This document shows, piece by piece, positions 1-8,371 of a stretch of DNA of 64,000 bases. The notes below the pieces were generated by a model. That model had not been told where the DNA came from, did no database searches, and worked only from the letters and a program-made list of their open reading frames with translations. The position numbers and the translations under genes are program-made. The stretch's first letter is position 1. Each line of letters opens with the position of its first letter. Source of the DNA: an uncultured Eubacteriales bacterium (GTDB lineage: Bacteria; Bacillota; Clostridia; Lachnospirales; Lachnospiraceae); NCBI GenBank assembly GCA_949283695.1, contig CASDTX010000029.1, positions 40,407-104,406 on the forward strand, written 5' to 3'.

Positions 1-249
1 CGTCGCCAGATAAAAGCTCTCTCTCGGATATTTCTTCAGCGCGTTCCCCATCACAATCTCTGACTGTCCGTCGTGATATCCCCAGGCTGTATCATAGTAA
101 TTGATCCCATGCTCCATCGCACAGGCAACCATCTCCTCTGCAGCGGCAGCGTCAATCTTGGAGTCGTCTCCGTCAATAACCGGGAGCCGCATTGCCCCCA
201 TCCCGAGCCCGGACAGTTTCAAATCCTGAAAATCTCTGTAAATCATCAT
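1..249 (-). CDS. Aldo/keto reductase, N-terminal part (runs off the window)
   Basis: Only the first 83 codons are present; the gene continues beyond base 1. The protein begins with a TIM-barrel first strand containing GLGMGAMRLP, followed by INYYDTAWGYHDGQSE and a GNALKKYPRE segment. This is the usual aldo/keto reductase start with the catalytic Asp of the YDTAxxYG motif. Such enzymes reduce aldehydes or ketones with NADPH; the substrate cannot be told. Two ATGs are adjacent at 249 and 246. The AGGAGG lies 4 and 7 bases before them, so 246 has the better spacing. Its own promoter is seen upstream. Confidence 0.85.
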   Translation of the reverse strand, partial: MMIYRDFQDLKLSGLGMGAMRLPVIDGDDSKIDAAAAEEMVACAMEHGINYYDTAWGYHDGQSEIVMGNALKKYPRESFYLAT

Positions 250-333
250 AGAACCTCCTTCTTACTCCGCGGAATCCTTCCCGCTCCTGCAGAATCCTGC
301 TCCAGAACCGATAAAGATTCCTTCCCACCAGAT

Positions 334-362
334 ATTATACTCGCTTTTGCAGATCTGGTCTA
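334..362 (-). promoter_or_regulatory. Sigma-A type promoter for the aldo/keto reductase
   Basis: On the minus strand TAGACC is followed after 17 bases by a perfect TATAAT. It lies about 85 bases before the reductase start and downstream of the hairpin that ends the GGGtGRT transcript. The -35 box is weak (4 of 6). Confidence 0.5.
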
Positions 363-455
363 ATACTTTCCTTATATAAGATACAATACCTTTCAGCTAT
401 GGAAACGCCGGTTAAGACATTCCGGCACATCGTAAGATGCAACATACAGATAGAA

Positions 456-490
456 ATAGAGGAGCCGGACTTCTGATCCGACTCCTCTAT
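456..490 (-). terminator. Probable terminator after the GGGtGRT gene
   Basis: A stem of about 14 bp (ATAGAGGAG arm against CTCCTCTAT arm, one G/T pair) with a short loop starts 23 bases after the stop codon. The T-run after the stem is short and interrupted, so it may be leaky. Confidence 0.6.
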
Positions 491-512
491 CATGCTCAAA
501 GAGTACTGTTTC

Positions 513-1523
513 TTAGAACTTGCCAGCCTTTGCTGCTTCCTCGATGGAAACTGCAACTGCAACCGTCATACCAACCATCGGGTTGTTGCCTGCTCCGATC
601 AGACCCATCATCTCAACGTGAGCCGGAACGGATGAAGATCCTGCGAACTGTGCATCAGAGTGCATACGTCCGAGTGTATCTGTCATACCATAGGAAGCCG
701 GGCCTGCTGCCATGTTGTCCGGGTGAAGCGTACGTCCTGTACCGCCGCCGGAAGCAACTGAGAAGTATTTCTTTCCAGCCTCTACACACTCTTTCTTGTA
801 GGTACCTGCAACCGGATGCTGGAAACGTGTGGGGTTCGTGGAGTTACCTGTGATGGAAACGTCAACGCCCTCTTTCCACATGATCGCAACACCTTCACGA
901 ACATCGTTCGCGCCGTAGCAGTTAACTTTGGAGCGAAGTCCGTCAGAGTAAGCGGTTCTGGAAACTTCTTTCAGTTCTCCTGTATAGTAGTCATAATCTG
1001 TCTGAACATATGTGAATCCGTTGATTCTGGAAATGATCTTCGCAGCGTCTTTTCCAAGACCGTTCAGGATAACACGAAGCGGTTTTTTACGAACTTTGTT
1101 CGCCTTCTCCGCGATACCGATCGCACCCTCTGCTGCAGCGAAGGACTCGTGTCCTGCCAGGAATGCAAAACAGTCTGTCTCTTCTTCCAGAAGCATCTTA
1201 CCGAGGTTTCCGTGTCCAAGACCTACTTTACGCTGATCAGCAACGGATCCCGGGATACAGAAAGCCTGAAGTCCCTCTCCGATTGCTGCTGCTGCGTCTG
1301 CTGCTCTTGTGCAGCCCTTCTTGATCGCGATCGCTGCACCTGTGATATAAGCCCAGCATGCATTCTCGAAACAGATCGGCTGAATGCCTTTGATCTGATT
1401 GTAAACGTCCAGTCCGGCATCCTTTGTGATCTTCTCAGCTTCTTCGAGGGAAGCGATGCCATAGCTGTTCAAAACTTCATTGATTTTATCAATTCTTCTT
1501 TCATATGATTCAAATAAAGCCAT
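513..1523 (-). CDS. GGGtGRT family protein
   Basis: The 336-residue protein belongs to the family named after its GGGTGRT motif, seen here at about residues 259-265. I know of no established function. It is soluble, with no signal peptide or membrane segment. The start has an AGGAGG eight bases upstream. The gene lies 82 bases downstream of a gene for an Fe-S scaffold-like protein on the same strand. This conserved pairing in Clostridia suggests a shared role in metal-cluster handling, which is inference. A hairpin terminator follows. Confidence 0.85.
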   Translation of the reverse strand: MALFESYERRIDKINEVLNSYGIASLEEAEKITKDAGLDVYNQIKGIQPICFENACWAYITGAAIAIKKGCTRAADAAAAIGEGLQAFCIPGSVADQRKVGLGHGNLGKMLLEEETDCFAFLAGHESFAAAEGAIGIAEKANKVRKKPLRVILNGLGKDAAKIISRINGFTYVQTDYDYYTGELKEVSRTAYSDGLRSKVNCYGANDVREGVAIMWKEGVDVSITGNSTNPTRFQHPVAGTYKKECVEAGKKYFSVASGGGTGRTLHPDNMAAGPASYGMTDTLGRMHSDAQFAGSSSVPAHVEMMGLIGAGNNPMVGMTVAVAVSIEEAAKAGKF

Positions 1524-1605
1524 TTATATATCCTCCTGATTTATTTACCTTTGTCGGTTTCCCCTGTAACGAAAACGTCTGTCCGGGATCATCCGGCTTC
1601 CGTTA

Positions 1606-2298
1606 TTACTCTTTACGCGGGTCAATAATCTTCACTGCATCAGCAACACGGCCGTACTGTCCTTTTGCCTTCTCCCATGCGTCGTTCGGAGTATCGCCTG
1701 CTTTGATGAAGTCTGTGAATTTTCCAAGGCTTACGAACTGGTATCCGATGATCTCATCATTCTCGTCAAGAGCGATACCTGTTACATAGCCTTCTGCCAT
1801 CTCAAGGTAACGAGGACCTTTAGCCAGTGTACCATACATCGTACCAACCTGTGAGCGAAGTCCCTTTCCAAGGTCTTCCAGGCCTGCGCCGATCGGAAGT
1901 CCGTCTTCGGAGAATGCGCTCTGTGTTCTTCCGTATACGATCTGAAGGAAGAGTTCTCTCATTGCTGTATTGATCGCATCACATACGAGGTCTGTGTTCA
2001 GTGCCTCTAAGATCGTTTTGCCCGGGAGGATCTCAGATGCCATTGCTGCGGAATGTGTCATTCCGGAACATCCGATTGTCTCTACCAGCGCTTCCTGAAT
2101 GATGCCGTCTTTTACATTCAGTGTCAGTTTGCATGTTCCCTGCTGAGGTGCACACCAGCCCACACCATGTGTAAGACCGGAAATATCCTTAATCTCTTTT
2201 GCCTTTACCCATTTCGCCTCTTCCGGGATCGGAGCTGGTCCGTGATTCGCGCCCTGAGCCACCGGACACATCATTTCTACTTCATGTGAATAAATCAT
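1606..2298 (-). CDS. Iron-sulfur cluster assembly scaffold-like protein (partner of GGGtGRT)
   Basis: This 230-residue protein resembles the NifU/IscU scaffold fold, with an IGCSG loop at residues 75-79 like the cluster-binding loop of IscU. Cysteines at 11, 49, 56, 77 and 106 are candidate ligands; the C49-x6-C56 pair is unlike the canonical IscU spacing. It is longer than IscU (about 130 residues) because of a C-terminal extension. The start has AAAGGAG at good spacing. The downstream partner gene encodes the GGGtGRT protein. No isc or suf genes (cysteine desulfurase) are nearby, so it may not be a general scaffold. Confidence 0.8.
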   Translation of the reverse strand: MIYSHEVEMMCPVAQGANHGPAPIPEEAKWVKAKEIKDISGLTHGVGWCAPQQGTCKLTLNVKDGIIQEALVETIGCSGMTHSAAMASEILPGKTILEALNTDLVCDAINTAMRELFLQIVYGRTQSAFSEDGLPIGAGLEDLGKGLRSQVGTMYGTLAKGPRYLEMAEGYVTGIALDENDEIIGYQFVSLGKFTDFIKAGDTPNDAWEKAKGQYGRVADAVKIIDPRKE

Positions 2299-2511
2299 GT
2301 TAAAACTCCTTTCAATATGTATGATTTTCTTCTACATACGGCACCTGATATTTTCGCACAAAAATCGACAGCCCCCGCCGTGCCTGACCGGCAATATGAA
2401 CTGTCTGTGCGTCTGTGATCCGGCGGCTGGCGCCGCAGATCTCACCTGCACCATATATAGCTATTTTCGCATAATTTACACCATTCGTCAATCATCACTT
2501 TGACAATATTT

Positions 2512-3078
2512 TCACGGAGAAACGGCCTCTGATGCCTCTGCTTCCAGACGGGTCTTCAGCATCCCAAGCGCAGTCTCAACCGTGTGCATGCGGTTTTCCA
2601 TCCTGCTGCCGTCAAACCGGCACTCTTTGACTTCTGTCTTCCCTCTCAGGAAGCAGCCGATGTACACAAGCCCCACCGGCTTCTCCCGGGTGCCGCCTCC
2701 CGGCCCGGCGATCCCGGTCGCGCTCAGAGCTGCGTCCGCTCCCGCCGCCTTGGCTGCGCCTTCCGCCATCTCCCTGGCTGTCTGCTGGCTTACCGCGCCG
2801 TAGGCTTTCAGTGTCTCATGGCGCACCCCCACCAGACGTTCCTTGGCTTCATTGGAGTATGTCACATACCCCTCGTTTAACACATCGGACGCCCCGGCCA
2901 CATTCACAAGCGTCCCGGCGATCAGACCGCCCGTGCAGGATTCCGCTGTGGTCACGGTCAGCCCCTGCCCGGCCAGCAGCTCCACAACGCGCTCCTCCAG
3001 CGGCTTTTCCCGTCGCTTTTCCCGCGGCTGTTCAGCCGCAATTCTTTCGCTGTTCTTTCGATCCATTTCTGAGTTCAT
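2512..3078 (-). CDS. CinA-family nicotinamide-nucleotide amidohydrolase (stand-alone C-terminal domain)
   Basis: The 188-residue protein is the CinA C-terminal (PncC) domain alone. It shows TTAESCTGG at about 43-51, the conserved catalytic region, and ATGIAGPGGG further on. PncC converts nicotinamide mononucleotide to nicotinate mononucleotide and ammonia. The N-terminal MoCF-like domain of full CinA is missing; a highly charged segment of about 25 residues takes its place. The first ATG (3078) directly abuts GGAG; an in-frame ATG at 3066 lies 12 bases away and may be the true start. It begins just after the pgsA stop, so it is probably co-transcribed with rimO-pgsA. Confidence 0.85.
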   Translation of the reverse strand: MNSEMDRKNSERIAAEQPREKRREKPLEERVVELLAGQGLTVTTAESCTGGLIAGTLVNVAGASDVLNEGYVTYSNEAKERLVGVRHETLKAYGAVSQQTAREMAEGAAKAAGADAALSATGIAGPGGGTREKPVGLVYIGCFLRGKTEVKECRFDGSRMENRMHTVETALGMLKTRLEAEASEAVSP

Positions 3079-3081
3079 CTC

Positions 3082-3624
3082 CTACATGCCGCCCTGGGTG
3101 AGCACCTGTCTGTTCTTCCATACATAATCAACCAGTGAAATGATCGTCAGCGCCACGGCAATCCAGATCAGTCCTGTACCGATCAGATCGAACACGCCGC
3201 CGAAATCCGCGATCAGCACAATGATCATGGCCATCTGGAACACTGTCTTAAACTTGCCCCAGTAGCTGGCTGCTATCACGATTCCATTGTCGGAAGCCAC
3301 AAGACGGAATCCGCTGATAATAAACTCTCTTGCAATAATCACAATCACGATGGCTGCATCCAGTTTCCCGGATGGAATGAGACAAATCATGGCTGAGCAG
3401 ACAAGCAGTTTATCCGCAAGGGGATCCATAAACTTCCCGAAATTGGTCACCAGATGATATTTCCTTGCGATCTTCCCGTCCAGCATGTCCGTCAGGCTGG
3501 CAATGATAAAAAGTCCCAGGGCGATCCACTTATTTGCTGCGCCTCCCACATCTGTGAGCATAAAAAATACAAAAAACGGCACCATAATCACTCGAAGTAC
3601 AGTCAGTTTGTTTGGTAAATTCAT
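3082..3624 (-). CDS. pgsA: CDP-diacylglycerol--glycerol-3-phosphate 3-phosphatidyltransferase
   Basis: This integral membrane enzyme joins CDP-diacylglycerol and glycerol 3-phosphate to make phosphatidylglycerol phosphate. The CDP-alcohol phosphotransferase motif is complete: D46, D49-G-x2-A-R54, G63, D67 and D71. The length of 180 residues is normal, and several hydrophobic helices flank the motif. Its start overlaps the rimO stop by 4 bases, implying translational coupling, and AGGAG is well placed. The order rimO-pgsA-cinA is common in Firmicutes. Confidence 0.95.
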   Translation of the reverse strand: MNLPNKLTVLRVIMVPFFVFFMLTDVGGAANKWIALGLFIIASLTDMLDGKIARKYHLVTNFGKFMDPLADKLLVCSAMICLIPSGKLDAAIVIVIIAREFIISGFRLVASDNGIVIAASYWGKFKTVFQMAMIIVLIADFGGVFDLIGTGLIWIAVALTIISLVDYVWKNRQVLTQGGM

Positions 3625-4943
3625 AACAGTTCTCCTATCAGATCATAATCTACAGCTCCGGTCACTTTCACTCTCGCGAAATCACCGGACAACAGTTCCT
3701 CATCCGTGTTGATAAAGATCAGTCCGTCCACATTGGGCGCGTCCCGGTAGGTGCGGCCCACATATGCGTTCTCGTCAGCCACCTTGCCCTCGATCATCAC
3801 CAGCACTTCCTGCCCGATCATCCTCTCCGCATTGTCAAATGCGATCTCCTGCTGAAGTTCCATCAGCTCGCCCTGGCGTTCTTCTTTGACTTCTTCGCTG
3901 ATCTGTCCCTCCATCTCAGCTGCAGGAGTTCCCTCCTCCGGAGAATAGGTGAATACGCCCAGGCGGTCAAATTCCATCTCATCTACGAACTCCATCAGTT
4001 CTTCATGCTGTTCCTGCGTCTCGCCCGGGAATCCGGTAATCAATGTGGTGCGCAGGCAGATATCCGGGATCTCTCTGCGCAGTTTCCCGATGATATCCTG
4101 AAGTTCCTGCTTCGATGTCCGTCTTCCCATCCGTCTGAGAACAGCGTCGCTGGCATGCTGTATGGGCAGATCCAGATAATGACACACCTTCGGTTCTTCC
4201 TTCATCACCTGGATCAGATCGTCCGTGATCTCCTCCGGATAACAATACAGGATCCGGATCCAGCGCAGCCCGCTGATCCTGCAGAGTTCTCGGATCAACT
4301 TGTGAAGAGACTTTTCTCCGTAGAGGTCTTTCCCGTAAAGGGTGGTCTCCTGTGCGACCAGGATCAGTTCCTTCACCCCCTGCTCTGCCAGCTCCCGCGC
4401 CTCCCGGAGCAGGCGCTCCATAGGAACACTCCGGAAGTTCCCCCGGATCTTGGGAATGATACAGTAGGTGCAGTGCTTGTCACATCCTTCTGCAATCTTC
4501 AGATAAGCGAAATGTCCGCCCGTGGTCACCAGACGTTTCGTGTCCGGCAGGGGCAGCGCCTCCAGATCTGAGAGCATCACCGAATGTGTCCCCGCAAGCG
4601 CGGCGTCCACCGCATCCAGGATCCGGTCGTAAGCCGTCGTTCCCAGCACCTCGTCCACTTCCGGGATCTCGTCCAGGATCTCCTGGCGGTATCTCTGCGC
4701 CAGGCATCCGGTCACAATCAGCGCCTGAACCCGGCCCTCTTTCTTATATTCTGCCATCTCCAGGATATTCTGGATACTCTCTTCCTTGGCATCATGGATA
4801 AAACAGCAGGTGTTAATCACGATGATATCCGCCTCTGTCTCGTCGTCCGTCATCTCATATCCCCTGGACGCAAGCAGTCCCAGCATTACTTCCGTGTCCA
4901 CCAGGTTTTTGTCACACCCCAGGGAAATAAACAATATTTTCAT
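3621..4943 (-). CDS. rimO: Ribosomal protein S12 methylthiotransferase RimO
   Basis: This radical-SAM enzyme adds a methylthio group to the conserved Asp of ribosomal protein S12. The N-terminal UPF0004 cysteines are at about 10, 46/47 and 80, the radical-SAM motif CDKHCTYC at about 154-161, and a TRAM domain ends the protein. I chose the ATG at 4943 because GGAG lies 7 bases upstream; the earlier ATG at 4949 would be only 1-2 bases from it. The product is 440 residues, normal for RimO. It heads the rimO-pgsA-cinA cluster and follows a strong terminator after rpoZ. Confidence 0.95.
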   Translation of the reverse strand: MKILFISLGCDKNLVDTEVMLGLLASRGYEMTDDETEADIIVINTCCFIHDAKEESIQNILEMAEYKKEGRVQALIVTGCLAQRYRQEILDEIPEVDEVLGTTAYDRILDAVDAALAGTHSVMLSDLEALPLPDTKRLVTTGGHFAYLKIAEGCDKHCTYCIIPKIRGNFRSVPMERLLREARELAEQGVKELILVAQETTLYGKDLYGEKSLHKLIRELCRISGLRWIRILYCYPEEITDDLIQVMKEEPKVCHYLDLPIQHASDAVLRRMGRRTSKQELQDIIGKLRREIPDICLRTTLITGFPGETQEQHEELMEFVDEMEFDRLGVFTYSPEEGTPAAEMEGQISEEVKEERQGELMELQQEIAFDNAERMIGQEVLVMIEGKVADENAYVGRTYRDAPNVDGLIFINTDEELLSGDFARVKVTGAVDYDLIGELL

Positions 4944-5053
4944 ACACATTCTCCGTTTCTAATTCAGAATCACCGGAAGTGCCAAAAGGCACATCCCGGG
5001 ATTGTAAGCGGCCACCAGAGTCCCGGGCAGGCCCGGACTTCGGCTCGCCGCCG

Positions 5054-5085
5054 CAAAAAAGGCAGATACCACACGTGCATCTGCC
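5054..5085 (-). terminator. Rho-independent terminator after rpoZ
   Basis: On the minus strand GGCAGAT pairs with ATCTGCC across an 11-base loop, followed at once by six T residues. It starts 12 bases after the rpoZ stop and separates yicC-gmk-rpoZ from rimO. Confidence 0.85.
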
Positions 5086-5096
5086 TGCTTACTCTC

Positions 5097-5339
5097 TTAC
5101 TCTTCCGCATTCTCGGCCAGGATCTTCAGCTTCCCGTCGTTCAGTTCTTCAATCGCGATCGACAGCGGCTTCTCACCCATTTTTGCATTTACCAGCGGAA
5201 GATCTCCGGCAATGAGCTGTCTCGCACGTTTGGACGTGGCCATTACGATCGAATACCGGCTGTTGACGATCTTCGATTCGCCCTCCTCAACGTCTTTATT
5301 TACTACCTTCATCAAATCTGTGTAAGATGGATGCAGCAT
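5097..5339 (-). CDS. rpoZ: DNA-directed RNA polymerase omega subunit
   Basis: This 80-residue protein carries the omega signature: an N-terminal PSYTDLM segment, SRYSIVMATSKRARQL, and a KPLSIAIEEL region. Omega aids assembly and stability of RNA polymerase by binding the beta-prime subunit. It overlaps the 3' end of gmk by 28 bases, and its GGAG lies within gmk about 10 bases before the ATG. The gmk-rpoZ pair is a standard Firmicutes arrangement. A terminator follows directly. Confidence 0.93.
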   Translation of the reverse strand: MLHPSYTDLMKVVNKDVEEGESKIVNSRYSIVMATSKRARQLIAGDLPLVNAKMGEKPLSIAIEELNDGKLKILAENAEE

Positions 5340-5977
5340 GTTTCATCTTCTCCTTTCAGTCTTTCCAAATCTTCTTTTATACTTTTCATAAATGCTTTAT
5401 TGCGAAAGCTTCTGTGGTGCTCTCCCTGGATAATGGCATGCATCTCTTCCACACACGCATCCAGGTCGTCATTTACGATCAGATAATCGTAACTGTCCAT
5501 TCCCTCCGCCTCCTCACAGGCCCGGCTCATTCTGCTCCTGATCACATCCATGGTCTCTGTGCCTCTGCCTACAAGGCGGCTTTTCAGCTCAACGGCGCTC
5601 GGCGGCGTAACAAACAGAAGCAGTGTTTCCGGGAATGCCTCTTTGACTTTCAGCGCGCCCTGAATCTCTATCTCCAGGATCACATCCTTTCCCTCATCCA
5701 GCTTCTGTTCCACATACTCGCGCGGAGTACCATAGTAATTTTCCACGTACTTAGCATACTCTATCAGCCGGCCTTTGGCAATCATTTTTTCAAATTCGTC
5801 TTTCGAAATGAAGAAATATTCCCTTCCGTCTGCTTCTCCCTCCCGGGGGCTGCGTGTCGTGGCTGATATAGAAAGTGCATATGTATCCGGATATTTTGAG
5901 AGCAGTTCTTTCATCAGTGTTCCCTTGCCTGCTCCGGAAAACCCGGATACAACGATCAAAATTCCTTTGCTGTTCAT
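5312..5977 (-). CDS. gmk: Guanylate kinase
   Basis: Guanylate kinase phosphorylates GMP to GDP with ATP. The 221-residue protein has the P-loop GFSGAGKGT at about 12-20, then SATTRSPREGE and GREYFF of the GMP-binding domain. The ATG at 5977 is chosen because conserved family sequence begins there and AGGAAG lies upstream. The frame stays open upstream to the yicC stop codon, so a longer form from 6055 is formally possible, but that extra stretch is made of short repeats unlike any guanylate kinase. Confidence 0.95.
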   Translation of the reverse strand: MNSKGILIVVSGFSGAGKGTLMKELLSKYPDTYALSISATTRSPREGEADGREYFFISKDEFEKMIAKGRLIEYAKYVENYYGTPREYVEQKLDEGKDVILEIEIQGALKVKEAFPETLLLFVTPPSAVELKSRLVGRGTETMDVIRSRMSRACEEAEGMDSYDYLIVNDDLDACVEEMHAIIQGEHHRSFRNKAFMKSIKEDLERLKGEDETCCIHLTQI

Positions 5978-6001
5978 AACTCTCTTCCTTTTTCTGATTC
6001 T

Positions 6002-6121
6002 GATTACAGGATCCTGAAGCTGTGCTCCTGTTTCTTCCATATTCTGGACCTGCATTCCTGCTGATTCATTATTCTGGATCTGCGTTCCTGCCTATTCAAT
6101 ATTCTGGATCTGCTCCCGGAT
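6002..6121 (-). repeat. In-frame 30-bp degenerate tandem repeats spanning the yicC stop codon
   Basis: Four 30-bp units lie in tandem: 6092-6121 (the last codons of yicC plus its TAG), 6062-6091, 6032-6061 and 6002-6031 (most diverged). In the yicC frame they read IREQIQNIE-stop, AGTQIQNNES, AGMQVQNMEE and TGAQLQDPVI. The stop of the first unit aligns with a sense codon in the others. The frame is open through all units into gmk. Confidence 0.8.
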
Positions 6122-6970
6122 CTTCTCGATCTCTGTCTTCAGGCTGATGGCGTGATCCGACACCTCAATATCATTCGCCTTAGACAGGATGGTATTCGCC
6201 TCCCGGTTCATCTCCTGGGCGATGAAATCAAGCTTGCGCCCGATCCCTTCCTTCTCTTCCAGTGTATTTCTCATATGCTGGATATGGCTCTTTAACCGTA
6301 CCACTTCTTCATCTGTACAGATCTTGTCCGCGAAGAGGATCACTTCCGCGGCGATCCGGCTCTCCTCAATCTGGCTGTCCGCCAGGAGTTCCCGCATCTT
6401 CTCTTCCAGCTTTGCCCGGTATTCCGCAACAATCTGCGGAGAGCGCTCTTCAATAAAACCGATCTGTTCTCCAATCACGTCCAGCTTCGCGAGAATATCT
6501 TTCTTCAGGTTCTCTCCCTCCGCTGTCCGCGTACTGACGAACTGGGTGAACGCGCCTTCCAGCGCTTCTTTCAGCCCGTTCCACAGTTCTTCTTCATCCT
6601 CTGCCTGTTCCTCCATGACAAGGACCTCCGGGCAGCGGGCCAGCGTGGAAACCCGGACATCATTCTCCAGGCCGAACGCTTCTTCCATCTGCCGGAAATA
6701 ACGCACGTATTCCGCGGCGATAGCGGCGTTGTACTTGACAGAGACCTGCTTCTGCGAGAGGTCTTCATAGCTGATGAAAATATCTACTTTACCTCTGTTG
6801 GCATAGGTTTTCAGAAGGGCTCTGATCGACGTCTCGAAAAAGTTCAGTTTCTTCGGCATCCTGATATTCACATCGAGATACCTGTGGTTTACGCTCTTAA
6901 GCTCTACCGTAAATTTTCTGGATTCCTTCTGTATCTCACATCTTCCGAATCCGGTCATACTCTTAATCAT
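6092..6970 (-). CDS. YicC/YloC family endoribonuclease-like protein
   Basis: The 292-residue protein starts MIKSMTGFGR, the hallmark of the YicC/YloC family, and has the YicC N-terminal region (VNHRYLDVNIRMP) and the conserved C-terminal domain (RKLDFIAQEMNREANTI). E. coli YicC has been linked to RNA degradation; the clostridial role is less clear. The start at 6970 matches the conserved N-terminus. The neighbours gmk and rpoZ downstream are typical. It ends in a TAG lying inside an in-frame repeat, and the frame after the stop is open all the way into gmk. Confidence 0.92.
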   Translation of the reverse strand: MIKSMTGFGRCEIQKESRKFTVELKSVNHRYLDVNIRMPKKLNFFETSIRALLKTYANRGKVDIFISYEDLSQKQVSVKYNAAIAAEYVRYFRQMEEAFGLENDVRVSTLARCPEVLVMEEQAEDEEELWNGLKEALEGAFTQFVSTRTAEGENLKKDILAKLDVIGEQIGFIEERSPQIVAEYRAKLEEKMRELLADSQIEESRIAAEVILFADKICTDEEVVRLKSHIQHMRNTLEEKEGIGRKLDFIAQEMNREANTILSKANDIEVSDHAISLKTEIEKIREQIQNIE

Positions 6971-7030
6971 GTTGATCCATCCTCTGTTCTTACTACGTCC
7001 CCGCGCGGGCAGCGTCAGCCAGGCCCAAAG

Positions 7031-7082
7031 AAAAACAGCGGGCACTGTCTGCAAGCCAGCTTGCGCAGTCTCCGCTGTTTTT
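7031..7082 (-). terminator. Terminator between the GltD-like gene and yicC
   Basis: Arms AAAAACAGCGG and CCGCTGTTTTT pair around an inner region with a second stem (GCAAGC region). Read on the minus strand it ends with five T residues. It lies 54-105 bases after the oxidoreductase stop. Confidence 0.75.
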
Positions 7083-7135
7083 CCGGCGCATGTGGGACTT
7101 GTGATTCACATTATACCCCCTGCGAGCATGAATGG

Positions 7136-8371
7136 TCAACAGGTCTTTTCTGCGTGTTTTGCTTTCACATAGTCGTCCATCGCGTCGGCAATGATCTTGG
7201 AACATTTTACGGCTTCAACCACGGTCTTGGCCCCTGTCACTACATCTCCCGAGGCAAAGATGCCTTCCATCGTGGTTTCGCCCTTGTCATCTGTCTTCAG
7301 AAGTCCCCGGCCGTCAACCTGAAGTTCCCGGTCCCGGTTCACGATCCTGTCCTGGGGTCCCTGGGAGATGGAGATAATGATGCTGTCAGCGGGCACGAAC
7401 CTGGCAGTCTCCTCGTGCTTGATCATCCGTCCTTCCTCGTCCCACTCCACATCACAGATCATGGCACCGTCATCCCGGATCTCTGTAGCAGTCTGCAGGA
7501 ACTCAAACTCAACGCCGTCAATCTTGGCATACTCCACTTCTTTCGGGGAGGCCGCCGGAACCTCCGTCACGGAGTACACCGTCACATGCTGGGTGCCTTT
7601 TCGGATGGCGGTCCTGGCCACATCCATCGCGGCATTTCCCGCGCCGATCACAAGCACCCGCTCCCCCAGATCAAATACATCCGGATTGTTCAGATAATTG
7701 ATTCCATAATGCACATTGCCCAGCGTCTCTCCTGGAATATTCAGGCGGTAGGGTCTCCAGGTGCCGGTGCCGATAAACACGGCGTCATATCCGTCCTTCA
7801 GCAGGTCATGAACCCCTGTGGAGCCGCCCAGCGCAAAATTCGGCCTGAATTTGATGCCGAGAGCCTTCATCTTCTCATAATACCGGTCCAGGATTGTCTT
7901 CGGAAGCCGGAATTCGGGGATCCCGTAGCGCAGGATTCCGCCGATCTTCTCCCGGATCTCAAAGATCGTAACCTTGTACCCCCGGACCGCCAGAAGGATC
8001 GCGATCGTGATGCCTGCCGGACCGGCGCCGACCACCCCGATCCTGTGTCCGTTCCACTCCGGTTTCTCCAGTTTCATTTTATCGAAGCAGGTATCCGAAA
8101 TATAATTCTCAATGGAAGAAATGTGAACCGGTTCTCCTTTGATTCCCTTCACGCAGTGTCCTTCGCACTGCTTTTCGTGATCGCAGACAAGAGAACAGAT
8201 TACAGACAGTGGGTTGTTGCTGAAGACCATTTCCGCCGCTTCCGTCATCTCGCCTCCGAGAAACATCTGAATCATCTGCGGAATCGGTGTGTTGATCGGG
8301 CAGCCTTCCCTGCATCTCGGCTTTTTACAGTTTAGACATCTCTTCGCTTCATCAATGGCATGTAATCCCAT
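7136..8371 (-). CDS. GltD-like NAD(P)H/FAD oxidoreductase (glutamate synthase small-subunit family)
   Basis: The 411-residue protein has an N-terminal Fe-S region (C12-x2-C15-x4-C20-x3-C24, later SLVCDHEKQCEGHC), an FAD-binding GVVGAGPAG motif and a second nucleotide-binding VIGAGNAAMDVA motif. This is the layout of GltD and of the related NfnB and dihydropyrimidine dehydrogenase subunits. It passes electrons from NAD(P)H through FAD and Fe-S centres to a partner. No large glutamate synthase subunit is nearby, so the partner and substrate are open. The start at 8371 has AGGAGG nine bases upstream; the upstream 21 codons are not conserved. Confidence 0.85.
   Translation of the reverse strand: MGLHAIDEAKRCLNCKKPRCREGCPINTPIPQMIQMFLGGEMTEAAEMVFSNNPLSVICSLVCDHEKQCEGHCVKGIKGEPVHISSIENYISDTCFDKMKLEKPEWNGHRIGVVGAGPAGITIAILLAVRGYKVTIFEIREKIGGILRYGIPEFRLPKTILDRYYEKMKALGIKFRPNFALGGSTGVHDLLKDGYDAVFIGTGTWRPYRLNIPGETLGNVHYGINYLNNPDVFDLGERVLVIGAGNAAMDVARTAIRKGTQHVTVYSVTEVPAASPKEVEYAKIDGVEFEFLQTATEIRDDGAMICDVEWDEEGRMIKHEETARFVPADSIIISISQGPQDRIVNRDRELQVDGRGLLKTDDKGETTMEGIFASGDVVTGAKTVVEAVKCSKIIADAMDDYVKAKHAEKTC

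Noticed and set aside
2299-2511. Promoter of the Fe-S scaffold gene
   Set aside because: TTGTCA and TTGACG boxes and TATATA stretches occur, but none has a proper -10 at 16-18 bases, so no promoter is claimed.
6884-8335. A 483-codon open frame on the plus strand opposite yicC and the GltD-like gene
   Set aside because: It lies antisense to two well-supported genes, has no ribosome-binding site and no recognisable protein family; it mirrors their codon use.
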